NCBI GenBank assembly: GCA_002414905.1
Contig: DIAY01000049.1
Location: 1-24,434, forward strand
Direction of reading: 5' to 3'
DNA from: Holophagales bacterium UBA5066
GTDB lineage: Bacteria > Acidobacteriota > Thermoanaerobaculia > UBA5066
DNA: 24,434 bases
Both the position numbers and the translations under genes were made by a program. The notes under the pieces were generated by a model. The model did not search any database. It was not told where the DNA came from and saw only the letters and a list, made by a program, of their open reading frames with translations. Shown here piece by piece: positions 14,033 to 21,992 of the stretch (position 1 is its first letter; each line of letters begins with the position of its first letter).

Positions 14033-16123
14033 GTGAAAACGGTCCGATACGATCCTGGCGATTTCCCGCCCCTTCCCCCCGGGAGCACCCTCGCGGGCGC
14101 CGTCGCACAGGCGCTCCGGCAGGGGCGTCCGATCCTCCCGGCGGTCGACCGGGAGGGGCGGTTCATCGGGGTGTTCGACCTCCCCGGCTTCCTCGCCCGG
14201 CTCTCCCCGCGAGGGAGGGCCGATCTGGACGCGCCGGTGTCGCCGATCCTCGAGAAGGCGCCGGCCCTCGTTGCGCCAGACCTCGAGGACTCCTGGGCCC
14301 GTGACGGGACCTCGGACGCCGCGATCGTCGCCGACGAGGACGGCCATTACCTCGGGGTCCTTTTCCGGGACGACGGGGCCGCCGCCCCCACCCTGCCGCA
14401 CGATCGCATCGACGCGTGGCTCCGGCAGGTCGTCGAGGGCTCCCTGCAGGGCGTCTCGTACATGGTCGCGGTCTCCGACCCGGCGGGGCGAGTCGTCCTG
14501 GCCAACGCCGAGGCGCGAAGCTTCTTCGGAGAGGCCCTGACGGGCGACGAGCCCGTCCTTCGCCGGCTCTTTCCGCCGCGGACTCTCGGGTCGGCCGGAC
14601 CGCTCGGAGGCTGGCAGGCGCCTCGTATCCATCCTCACGGCGACCGCCTCCTTCTCGTCTTCGGATTTCCGCTCGTCGTGGAGAGCTCTCCTCGGTACGT
14701 CTTGCTGGCGATCCACGATGTCTCGGCCCTCGTGGGAGAGCAGCTGGTGCAGGCGCACGAGGATCTCGACGGCCTCAGGAGGATCCTCGACGTTTCCGTG
14801 GACGGCCTGATGGTCGTCAACCGTGATGGCGTGATCACGATGATCAACCGGAGCTTCGAGGAGATCCACGGCATCCCTCCAGAGCGGGCGGTGGGCCGGC
14901 GGGTCACGGACGTGATCGAGAACACCCGGATGCACATCGTGGCGCAGACGGGGATCGCCGAGCTCGGCGAGATCCAGAAGATCGGCGAGCGGCGCGTCGT
15001 CGTCTCGCGCATTCCCCTCTACAGGGACGGCAGGTGCGTCGGCGCCGCCGGGAAGATCGACTTCACCGACCTCGGCGAGGTGAACCGCCTCGCCCGCAAG
15101 GTCGAGCTCCTGAAGAAAGAGCTCGAGACGCTCCGGAGCCAGAAGGGGGGCGTGGCGCCCGATGTGAGGTTCAGCTTCTCCGACGTCGTGGCTCTCTCGC
15201 CCGCGGGCCGCGAGGCCCGGGAGAGCGCCATGAGGGCGGCCCCGCAGGACTCGACCGTTCTTCTCCTCGGCGAGAGCGGAGTCGGCAAGGAAGTCTTCGC
15301 GCACGCGATCCACGCCTTCTCGCCGCGCGCCTCCGGGCCGTTCGTCCGCGTGAACTGCTCGGCGATCCAGGAGACGCTATTCGAGTCGGAGCTCTTCGGC
15401 TACGAGGACGGCGCCTTCACCGGGGCACGCAAGGGGGGGAAGCAGGGGAAGTTCGAGATGGCCGATGGCGGCACGATCTTCCTCGACGAGATCGGCGACA
15501 TGCCGCTCACGGTCCAGGCCAAGCTCCTGAGGGTCCTGCAGGAGCGCGAGATCGAGAAGGTCGGCTCCGAGCAGCTGATGAAGGTAGACGTCCGCGTCGT
15601 GGCGGCCACGAACCAGGACCTCGCCAGGCAGGCCGAGGATGGGCGGTTCCGCAGGGACCTCTACTACCGCCTCTCCGTCATCCCGATCCGGATTCCGCCG
15701 CTGCGTGAGCGCCGGGAGGACATCCCGGAGCTGATCCGGATCTTCTGGGAGGACCTCGCGAAGCGGCACGGCATCTACCACCACTCGCTCTCGCCGGAGG
15801 CCCAGAAGCTCCTCGAGCGCTACGAGTGGCCCGGGAACATCCGCGAGCTGCACAACGTCCTCGAGCGGGCGGTGACGATCGTCGTCGAACCGGTCGTCAG
15901 CGACGAGCAGGTGAGGATGATCATGGCCGGCGCGCGGGAGACGCGCGACGAATTCTGCCTCTCCGACGACTGTGGCCTCGCGGATCTGGTCGAGCAGACG
16001 GAGCGCCGCGCACTGGGATTTGCGCTGGCGCGGACGAACAACAACAAGCTCCAGGCGGCGAAGCTGCTCGGGATCTCCCGCCCGCTTCTCTACAAGAAGC
16101 TGCACGCCTACGGGATCTCCTGA
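14033..16123 (+). CDS. Sigma-54-dependent activator with CBS pair, two PAS domains, AAA+ and Fis-type HTH
   Basis: This 696-residue cytoplasmic regulator starts with a CBS-like pair (about residues 12-115: GRPILPAVDREGRFIGV and AAIVADEDGHYLGVL), then two PAS domains (about 137-240 and 250-355), an AAA+ domain (about 385-620) and a C-terminal Fis-type helix-turn-helix (about 650-690). In the AAA+ domain I see Walker A GESGVGKE (413-420), the sigma-54-contacting GAFTGA loop (460-465) and Walker B FLDEIGDM. There is no receiver domain, so it probably senses a ligand directly. The GTG at 14033 is chosen over one at 13904 because a TATAAT lies between them and conserved sequence begins after it. 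It is the natural candidate to activate the -24/-12 promoter at 6703-6717. Confidence 0.88.
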   Translation: MKTVRYDPGDFPPLPPGSTLAGAVAQALRQGRPILPAVDREGRFIGVFDLPGFLARLSPRGRADLDAPVSPILEKAPALVAPDLEDSWARDGTSDAAIVADEDGHYLGVLFRDDGAAAPTLPHDRIDAWLRQVVEGSLQGVSYMVAVSDPAGRVVLANAEARSFFGEALTGDEPVLRRLFPPRTLGSAGPLGGWQAPRIHPHGDRLLLVFGFPLVVESSPRYVLLAIHDVSALVGEQLVQAHEDLDGLRRILDVSVDGLMVVNRDGVITMINRSFEEIHGIPPERAVGRRVTDVIENTRMHIVAQTGIAELGEIQKIGERRVVVSRIPLYRDGRCVGAAGKIDFTDLGEVNRLARKVELLKKELETLRSQKGGVAPDVRFSFSDVVALSPAGREARESAMRAAPQDSTVLLLGESGVGKEVFAHAIHAFSPRASGPFVRVNCSAIQETLFESELFGYEDGAFTGARKGGKQGKFEMADGGTIFLDEIGDMPLTVQAKLLRVLQEREIEKVGSEQLMKVDVRVVAATNQDLARQAEDGRFRRDLYYRLSVIPIRIPPLRERREDIPELIRIFWEDLAKRHGIYHHSLSPEAQKLLERYEWPGNIRELHNVLERAVTIVVEPVVSDEQVRMIMAGARETRDEFCLSDDCGLADLVEQTERRALGFALARTNNNKLQAAKLLGISRPLLYKKLHAYGIS

Positions 16124-16158
16124 TGGACGCCTCGGACGCTGCCGAAGAGAGGTGACCC

Positions 16159-16362
16159 ATGCCGAAGTGGCTCTGCGATACCTGCAGCTACATGGTGGAA
16201 ACCGAAGGGAAGACGCCCCCTCCCGTCGAGGGTCTGAAGCCTACGCCCTGGGATCTGCCGGATTCGTGGGTCTGCCCCATCTGCGCCAGCCCGCGCGATG
16301 CGCTGTCGCCCCTGGACCCGGCCGAGCTTCTGACGCGGGCCGCCTGCAACCGGTACAAGTGA
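16159..16362 (+). CDS. Rubredoxin-like small iron protein
   Basis: This 67-residue protein has a rubredoxin-type two-knuckle pattern: CDTC (Cys6, Cys9) and LPDSWVCPIC (Cys39, Cys42). The LPD.WVCP.C segment is close to that of true rubredoxins, but the first knuckle lacks the usual CGYxYDP continuation, and the C-terminus carries an extra 20 residues with Cys63. A single Fe(Cys)4 centre and a role in one-electron transfer are likely. GAGAGGTG precedes the ATG. The gene follows the regulator by 35 bases, and its stop is four bases before the start of the radical SAM gene, so the two are tightly coupled and may work together. Confidence 0.78.
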   Translation: MPKWLCDTCSYMVETEGKTPPPVEGLKPTPWDLPDSWVCPICASPRDALSPLDPAELLTRAACNRYK

Positions 16363-16366
16363 CGCG

Positions 16367-17581
16367 GTGGCAACTCCCGGCACCGAGGTCAGTACCGTTG
16401 CGGCCGCCGTGGGACAGCGGCCCCAGCGCGTCCTGAAGGTCGTCGTCGGCCTCGACTGCGCCGGAGGCTGCTCGTACTGTGCCCTGAAGAAGTCACGCGG
16501 GTTCCCCCGGGTCCGCCGGAGCCGTCTCGATCCGGCTGTCGCCGAGCCGAAAATCCGAGAGGTCGCAGCGCGGTACGAGATCACCGGGCTCGAGGTGGGG
16601 GCCGGCGAGACGTTCGACCAGCCCGAGCTGTGGGAATGGCTCCTCGCCCTGAACGCGCGCGAGCTGAACGTTCCGGTCATGGCCTTCACCGGCGGGCTCT
16701 CGAAGCACACGGCGCGCGTCCTCGACGCGATCGTGGCCTCGCCTGCGCCCGTCCTCCTTCTCTTCTCCTACGACGGTCGTCGATCCGAGAGGAACGGGAG
16801 GATCTGGCAGGAGGTCGAGGAGTCGTTCCGGGCTATGAAGGCCCGCCTCGCCGGCGCATCCCACGTCACGGTGAAGCTGTCGGCGTGCGTCACGCCGCGG
16901 GACGCGCGACACCTGAAGGAGAACTTCGAGTCTCTCCTCGACCTCGACCCGACGCCCTTCGCGTTCCGGCCCGTGAAGCGCTCGTTCAACGACACGGAGC
17001 GGGAAGACTTCATCGAGCAGTTGTCCGCGTTTCTCGACGAGGCTTCCCGCCGCGGGCTCAGGCTCCTGAGCGCGCCGGAGGAAGGGGGATGGCACCTCGG
17101 ACTCAAGCGCGACTGGACCTGCCACCGTCTCGGCGTGAGCCTTCTGCCCGACGGCCGGTTCACCGACTGCTACGTCGCCTGGTACTGCTCCGATTTCCCC
17201 ACCTGGCGGACGCTGCCGTCGCTGGAGGGGCTCGACCGCTTCTTCGCCGAGGCCGAAGCGCCGACCCCGGCCTCCTGTGGCCGCTGCCTCGACGCGTTCG
17301 ACCTCTGCAACCTCTGCCCCGCCGGTCTTGCCGACTTCCGCAGGTCGACGGGAGAGGCGTTCTACGACGACGGCTTCTGCCGCATGGTGAATCGGGCGTC
17401 CCTCCTCCTCCTAGAGAAGGCGCTCGAGGAAAGGCCGGAGCTGGAGGCGGTCGTCCGCAGGGGTGCCGTGGAGACCAGGATCCGGAGGGAGGGGTCCGGA
17501 CTGATCCTCACGGGGCCGGACGGGACACCGCCGTTCTCCGTCGACCCGCGGGACGGGCGCGCGGCCCTTCCGGTCTCGTGA
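16367..17581 (+). CDS. Radical SAM protein with C-terminal SPASM-like cluster domain
   Basis: This 404-residue protein has the radical SAM motif CAGGCSYC (Cys31, 35, 38) near the N-terminus. Its C-terminal part holds eight cysteines (252, 268, 274, 304, 307, 314, 317, 338), including DGRFTDCYVAWYC and CGRC...CNLCPAG, which resembles the SPASM domain that carries two auxiliary [4Fe-4S] clusters in peptide-modifying enzymes and sulfatase-maturing enzymes. The GTG start at 16367 is four bases after the rubredoxin-like gene stop. A rubredoxin-like partner beside it could be an electron donor or substrate. The modification catalysed is unknown. It is not a GRE activase: it lacks the CNPEG continuation and the ferredoxin insert. 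Confidence 0.8.
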   Translation: MATPGTEVSTVAAAVGQRPQRVLKVVVGLDCAGGCSYCALKKSRGFPRVRRSRLDPAVAEPKIREVAARYEITGLEVGAGETFDQPELWEWLLALNARELNVPVMAFTGGLSKHTARVLDAIVASPAPVLLLFSYDGRRSERNGRIWQEVEESFRAMKARLAGASHVTVKLSACVTPRDARHLKENFESLLDLDPTPFAFRPVKRSFNDTEREDFIEQLSAFLDEASRRGLRLLSAPEEGGWHLGLKRDWTCHRLGVSLLPDGRFTDCYVAWYCSDFPTWRTLPSLEGLDRFFAEAEAPTPASCGRCLDAFDLCNLCPAGLADFRRSTGEAFYDDGFCRMVNRASLLLLEKALEERPELEAVVRRGAVETRIRREGSGLILTGPDGTPPFSVDPRDGRAALPVS

Positions 17582-17598
17582 GAAGAGGTGAGGACGTG

Positions 17599-18246
17599 AT
17601 GGACCATGCCGCCGGCCGCTCCGCCCTCGTCTCGTGTGGCCGCAGGCTCGACGTGCTCGGCTTCACGCCCGCAACGGACGGGAACGTCTCGGTGCGGCTC
17701 GGCGCCGACGTCATCCTCGTCACCCCCGCGGGACGCGAGAAGGGGGAGCTCTCGCCGGAGGACCTCCTGCTCGTGGACCTCGAGGGACGGATCGTCCAGG
17801 GGGCGGGGCGTCCGTCGACGGAGATGCCGATGCATCTCCTCTGCTACCGGCGGCGCGGGGACGTCGGCGGGGTCGTCCACGCGCACCCTCCCATCGCCAC
17901 CGCTTTCGCCGCGGCGGGGGTACCGCTCGACGCTCCGGTCATGCCCGAGATCGTCCTGACCGTCGGCACGATCCCGCTCGTTCCCTACGCCACGCCGGGC
18001 ACCGAGCAGCTCGCCCAGGCGCTCGAGCCGTGGGTGGACGGTCACGACGCGTTTCTCCTCGCGAGCCATGGCGTCCTGACGCTCGGCCGGGACGTGAGGG
18101 AGGCCCTGCACCGGATGGAGCGCGTCGAGCACCTCGCGAAGGTCACGCTCGCCGCCCGTCTCCTCGGCGGCCCGCGGTCCCTGACCGACACGCAGGTCGT
18201 CTCGCTTCTCTCCGGGGCCACGCCGCCCGGCCGGCCCGCGGGGTGA
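17599..18246 (+). CDS. Class II aldolase/adducin family protein (fuculose-phosphate aldolase-like)
   Basis: This 215-residue cytoplasmic protein should be a zinc-dependent aldolase or related lyase, epimerase or decarboxylase. Metal ligands are visible at His94 and His96 (VHAHPP) and His157 (ASHGVL), with the catalytic acid Glu75 in PSTEMPMH and a phosphate-binding-like TDGNVSVR at 26-33. These match L-fuculose-1-phosphate aldolase. The ATG at 17599 has AGAAGAGGTGAGG upstream; a GTG one codon earlier is possible. It follows the radical SAM gene by 17 bases. The substrate cannot be told from sequence. No sugar kinase or isomerase lies nearby, so a sugar-phosphate pathway is not supported by context. 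Confidence 0.85.
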   Translation: MDHAAGRSALVSCGRRLDVLGFTPATDGNVSVRLGADVILVTPAGREKGELSPEDLLLVDLEGRIVQGAGRPSTEMPMHLLCYRRRGDVGGVVHAHPPIATAFAAAGVPLDAPVMPEIVLTVGTIPLVPYATPGTEQLAQALEPWVDGHDAFLLASHGVLTLGRDVREALHRMERVEHLAKVTLAARLLGGPRSLTDTQVVSLLSGATPPGRPAG

Positions 18247-18259
18247 ACGCCGCGTTCGC

Positions 18260-18265
18260 TACACT
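18260..18265 (+). promoter_or_regulatory. Possible -10 box of the PBP gene (leaderless transcript?)
   Basis: TACACT lies three bases before the first GTG (18269) of the PBP gene. Transcription would begin at about the second GTG (18272), giving an mRNA with little or no leader. No clear ribosome binding site or -35 is seen. Suggestive only. Confidence 0.3.
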
Positions 18266-18268
18266 CCC

Positions 18269-20659
18269 GTGGTGAGGTCCGGTCTCCTCGCCCGCGTCCG
18301 CCGCATCTGGGCGGCGATCCCGAAGTGGGCGCTCTGGGGAGCGGGCGGTCTCGTCGTCCTTCTCGCCGTCTCCCTCACCCTCGTCGTGGCCTACTACGAC
18401 CGCGTCGTCTCCCGAACGATGGACGGCCGGCGGTGGAGCGTCCCGTCGCGCCTCTACTCCGACGTCTGGGTCCTCCGGCCCGGCGACGCGCTCGGCCCGG
18501 ACGATGTCGAGCGGCGCCTCTCCCGTCTGAGATACGCACCGGTCCCGGCCGCGCCTGTCCCCGGAGGCCGGTACCTCATCACCCGGAGCCGGATGGTCGT
18601 CGGCATCAATCCCCACGAGACGGCCTACGGCCGGTTCCCCGGGTTCGTCGCCCGGATCGACTTCTCGGGGCGGCGGATCGCCGCGCTCAAGCGCGAGGCC
18701 GACGGCGCGCCGATTCCGTACGTCGTCTTCGAGCCGGAGGTCGTCGGCTCCGTCTTCGACATGAAGATGGAGGACCGGACGCTCGTCCACCTTCCGCAGG
18801 TGCCGAAGGTCGTCGTCGACGCGATCCTGACGACCGAGGACCGCGACTTCTTCACGCACGCGGGACTCGCCCCGAAGAGGCTCGTCGGCGCCGTCCTGCA
18901 GGGGCTGGTCCGCGGGCGGTCGGTGAGGGGGACGAGCACGCTCACGCAGCAGCTCGTCAAGAACCTCTTTCTGACCCCCGAACGGACCCTTCGCAGGAAG
19001 GCCGTCGAGGCGCTTCTGGCCGTCATCCTCGACGCGAAGTACGGCAAGGAGGAGATCCTCGAGGCCTACCTCAACGAGATCTACCTCGGACAGCGCGGGT
19101 CTGTCTCGGTCACCGGAGTCGAGGAAGCGGCACGGTTCTACTTCGGCAAGCCCGTCTCGCAGCTCGACCTCCCCGAAGCCGCGATGCTCGCCGGGCTCAT
19201 CTCCTCCCCCGGTCGATTTTCTCCGTTCCGGAATCCCGAGAGGGCCCAGGCGCGCCGCGCACTCGTCCTGAAGGGGATGCTCGACGAGAAGAAGATCGAT
19301 CGCGCCGCCTACGACGCGGCCCTCGCCGCGCCGCTCACGAGGGTCAGCAAGCCGGTCACGGGCATCGAGGCCCCGCACTTCGTCGATTTCGTCCTGACCC
19401 AGGTGAAGGAGTCGCGCAGCGACCTCTCGGGAGCGGGCCTGTCCCTCTATACGACGCTCGACCCCGACATGCAGGCCGCGGCGCAGGCGGCCGTCCAGTC
19501 GGGCCTGGCGGATCTCGAGAAGAGGTTCAAGAAGCTCCGGACCAAGGAGGGGCAGGAGCCGCTCCAGGCGGCGCTCATCGCCCTCGACCCCCTCACGGGC
19601 TCGATCCGGGCCCTCGTGGGAGGGCGGGACTACCAGGTGAGCCAGTTCAATCGCGTCGTCCAGGCGAAGCGCCAGCCCGGCTCGCTCTTCAAGCCGTTCG
19701 TCTACCTCGCCGCGTTCGAGAGACGGGACCTCGTCCCGCCCATCACGCCGATCACGATCCTCCAGGACTCGCCGATCGCGCTCGTCTTCGGAAAGAAGGA
19801 CGAGCAGACCTGGTCGCCGCGCAACTACGACGGACAGTTCCGTGGACCCGTGACCGTCCGGTACGCCCTCGAGCACTCGCTGAACGTGCCCACGATCCGC
19901 CTCGCGGTCTGGGAGACGGGAGGCGGAAAGACCCTCCTGCCGGACGTCATCCAGACGGCGCGAAAGGCGGGGATCACGTCCCCGATGAAGGCGTACCCCT
20001 CGCTCGCCCTCGGGGCCTTCGAGTGCACGCCGATGGAGATCGCCGCGGCGTACTCCGTCTTTGCCAATGGCGGCATCCTCGTGCGGCCGAACTCCCTCCT
20101 CGGCCTCGTCGGCCCGGAGGGGAGACGGATCGACCGGAAGGACGTTCCCCTCCAGCGGGCCGCAGACCCTGCCGCAATCGCCGTCCTCGACTCGATTCTC
20201 CAGGGGGTCGTCAACCGCGGGACGGGGGCCTCCGCCCGGGGGCGCGGCGCACAGGGGATCTTCGCGGGAAAGACCGGGACGACGAACGACGGGCGTGACG
20301 CCTGGTTCATCGGCTTCTCGCCTCGTCTCCTCGTGGCGGTCTGGGTCGGCTTCGACGACAGCCGCGGGCTGAACCTCTCCGGGTCGACGGCCGCAGTGCC
20401 GATCTACGCCGACTTCGCGCGGCGTCTGCCCTCCCACTATTTCGAGGAGCCGTTCCCCGAAGTGCCGGGGGTCGTCACGGTCTCGGTCGACCCGACGACC
20501 GGGATGCTCGTCACAGAGGATTGCCCCACGTCCATCAATGAGCTGTTCCTCGCGGGGACGGAACCGACGGAGCGCTGCACCGTGCACGCCGAGGGGGGCA
20601 CGCCCCCGCCGGGAGGGCCGGGCCTCCCTCCTGTCGAAGGGACCGACGGGCCGCGGTGA
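18269..20659 (+). CDS. Class A penicillin-binding protein, PBP1B-like (peptidoglycan glycosyltransferase/transpeptidase)
   Basis: This 796-residue inner-membrane protein polymerises and cross-links peptidoglycan. One N-terminal membrane anchor spans residues 23-43. A domain like the UB2H region of PBP1B follows (about 55-120). The GT51 glycosyltransferase domain (about 170-340) has catalytic Glu190 in TEDRDFF and the RGTSTLTQQLVKN motif. The transpeptidase domain (about 420-710) has the SLFK tetrad at 472-475, SLN at 537-539 and KTGTT from 668. The C-terminus is Pro/Gly-rich and probably disordered. Tandem GTG codons at 18269 and 18272 are both possible starts. It overlaps the next gene by four bases. 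All catalytic motifs are intact. Confidence 0.92.
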   Translation: MVRSGLLARVRRIWAAIPKWALWGAGGLVVLLAVSLTLVVAYYDRVVSRTMDGRRWSVPSRLYSDVWVLRPGDALGPDDVERRLSRLRYAPVPAAPVPGGRYLITRSRMVVGINPHETAYGRFPGFVARIDFSGRRIAALKREADGAPIPYVVFEPEVVGSVFDMKMEDRTLVHLPQVPKVVVDAILTTEDRDFFTHAGLAPKRLVGAVLQGLVRGRSVRGTSTLTQQLVKNLFLTPERTLRRKAVEALLAVILDAKYGKEEILEAYLNEIYLGQRGSVSVTGVEEAARFYFGKPVSQLDLPEAAMLAGLISSPGRFSPFRNPERAQARRALVLKGMLDEKKIDRAAYDAALAAPLTRVSKPVTGIEAPHFVDFVLTQVKESRSDLSGAGLSLYTTLDPDMQAAAQAAVQSGLADLEKRFKKLRTKEGQEPLQAALIALDPLTGSIRALVGGRDYQVSQFNRVVQAKRQPGSLFKPFVYLAAFERRDLVPPITPITILQDSPIALVFGKKDEQTWSPRNYDGQFRGPVTVRYALEHSLNVPTIRLAVWETGGGKTLLPDVIQTARKAGITSPMKAYPSLALGAFECTPMEIAAAYSVFANGGILVRPNSLLGLVGPEGRRIDRKDVPLQRAADPAAIAVLDSILQGVVNRGTGASARGRGAQGIFAGKTGTTNDGRDAWFIGFSPRLLVAVWVGFDDSRGLNLSGSTAAVPIYADFARRLPSHYFEEPFPEVPGVVTVSVDPTTGMLVTEDCPTSINELFLAGTEPTERCTVHAEGGTPPPGGPGLPPVEGTDGPR

Positions 20660-21528
20660 CCGGGTCCCGCTTCACGATTTCCGGAATCGACCTCGACCTC
20701 GTGGCCCGGAGCCATGGCTGGTACGACCTCCCGCCGTTCGCGTGGGACGAGAGGACGAGGCGACTCTCGTTCGTTTTCCTGCACGAGGGCGCGCCCGTGG
20801 CCGTCCTGCTCGCGTCCCGGTCCGGCGGTCTCGGTGTTTCCTCGTCCGCGCCCTTGTCGGTCGTGAGGCCCGTCGTCGCCCGCGTCCTCGACCTCGGGAC
20901 TGATATCACCGCGTTCCACGCCCTCTGTGAGGCACGTCGCGAGGAGGGGTTCGGGTGGATGGCCGACCGGCTCGCCGGACGGATCCTGCGCTCCCCGACC
21001 CTCTTCGAGGACGCGGTCAAGGTTCTCTGTACGACGAACTGCTCATGGAGCCTGACGAAGGCGATGGTGACGCGGATGGTCGCTGCCTTCGATCGTGGCG
21101 GGGCCTTCCCCGACGCGGCGTTTCTGGCAGCGCTTCCCGAGCGCCGGCTCCGCGAGGAGCTCAAGGTCGGCTACCGCGCTCCGTTCCTTTACGCCTTCGC
21201 CGCGCGTGTCGCCTCGGGGGACCTCGATCTCTCCGGCTGGGAAGACCCGTCGCTTTCCGATACGGTCGTGATGGAGCGGATCCGGGCCGAGAAGGGGTTC
21301 GGCCCGTACGCCGCCGAGACGCTCCTTCGCCTCCTCGGGCAGCACGGCCATCTCGGCCTCGACTCCTGGTCGCGGAAGAAGGTCGCCGGGCTCCGCTTCC
21401 GGGACCGTCCCGTGAAGGACGCCCGCGTCACGCGCTTCTATGCGTCCTTCGGCCGCTTTGCAGGGCTGGCGTTCTGGCTCGACGTCACGAGGGACTGGCA
21501 CGACGGGCGTGAGCGGCTCTGGCCATGA
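20656..21528 (+). CDS. HhH-GPD DNA base-excision glycosylase (AlkA/OGG1-like fold)
   Basis: This 290-residue protein resembles the OGG1/AlkA branch of DNA glycosylases, which remove damaged bases. The helix-hairpin-helix segment GFGPYAAETLLRL (about residues 215-227) is followed by a GLDSW segment that places the catalytic Asp near residue 236. The Lys used by bifunctional enzymes such as OGG1 is replaced at that hairpin (Pro-Tyr instead of Lys-Val), so a monofunctional AlkA-like mode is more likely. No Cys quartet for an iron-sulfur cluster is present. It starts with GTG inside the PBP stop (GTGA overlap), so it is translationally coupled. The damaged base recognised cannot be told. Confidence 0.75.
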   Translation: MTGSRFTISGIDLDLVARSHGWYDLPPFAWDERTRRLSFVFLHEGAPVAVLLASRSGGLGVSSSAPLSVVRPVVARVLDLGTDITAFHALCEARREEGFGWMADRLAGRILRSPTLFEDAVKVLCTTNCSWSLTKAMVTRMVAAFDRGGAFPDAAFLAALPERRLREELKVGYRAPFLYAFAARVASGDLDLSGWEDPSLSDTVVMERIRAEKGFGPYAAETLLRLLGQHGHLGLDSWSRKKVAGLRFRDRPVKDARVTRFYASFGRFAGLAFWLDVTRDWHDGRERLWP

Positions 21529-21580
21529 CCGCTCCTGCCCCGCACCGGTCCGGCGGCGAGCCGTCGTGGCCGAGGGCCTT

Positions 21581-21586
21581 TACAAT
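21581..21586 (+). promoter_or_regulatory. Possible -10 box of the CMD-like gene
   Basis: TACAAT sits 19 bases before the ATG at 21605 and nine bases before a strong GGAGGT ribosome binding site (21595-21600). No convincing -35 is seen. It is embedded in a short imperfect hairpin (AGGGCC...GGCCTT). Confidence 0.35.
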
Positions 21587-21604
21587 GGCCTTTTGGAGGT
21601 TTCA

Positions 21605-21976
21605 ATGAAGAAAGTGCCCGGTCCGTTCCGGAAGTTCGTGGAGGCCTACCCGGAGTGCGGGATGACCTACGAGGCGCTCGCAATGGCCAGCCGCGAGGCG
21701 GCCGGCTACTCCGAGAAGGATGCCGAGCTCGTGAAGCTGGCGCTGGCGCTCGGTTCCCGCCTCGAGGGCGCGGTCCACTCGCACGCGCGGCGCGCGCTCG
21801 AAGCGGGGGCGACGGCGACGGAGGTCCGTGGCGTCGCGCTCCTCGGTCTGACGACCCTGGGTTTCCCTCACACGATGATGGGGACCTCCTGGATCGAGGA
21901 CGTCCTGCGAGAGGCCGGGAAGGCTGCGGCGAAGGCGGGAAAGAGGGCGGGGAAGAAGTCGAAGAAGGGGAAGTAG
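21605..21976 (+). CDS. Carboxymuconolactone decarboxylase (CMD/AhpD)-like protein without the CxxC pair
   Basis: This 123-residue, all-helical protein matches the CMD fold: an ELVKLALALGSRLEGAVHSHARRALEAGAT segment, then EVRGVALLGLTTLGFP. In AhpD-type members the motif is C-x2-C-x2-H. Here those three positions are Glu54, Val57 and His60, so the peroxidase-reductase cysteines are missing and only the His remains, as in non-redox CMD members. The C-terminus is a Lys-rich tail (about 107-123: KAAAKAGKRAGKKSKKGK region), which could bind nucleic acid or be disordered. GGAGGT precedes the ATG. The substrate is unknown. It converges on the aminotransferase-like gene on the other strand. Confidence 0.78.
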   Translation: MKKVPGPFRKFVEAYPECGMTYEALAMASREAAGYSEKDAELVKLALALGSRLEGAVHSHARRALEAGATATEVRGVALLGLTTLGFPHTMMGTSWIEDVLREAGKAAAKAGKRAGKKSKKGK

Positions 21977-21992
21977 GCTCGCCGGCCGGGGA

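Noticed and set aside
6800..18246. A glycyl radical enzyme microcompartment locus (GRE plus class II aldolase)
   Set aside because: No shell proteins, aldehyde dehydrogenase or phosphotransacylase genes are present, and the GRE lacks a targeting extension. The aldolase lies beyond the regulator and two other genes.
18143..20587. An 814-codon minus-strand frame opposite the PBP gene
   Set aside because: It is a codon-bias shadow rich in Arg, Asp and Glu with no recognisable domain; the plus-strand PBP is complete with every active-site motif.
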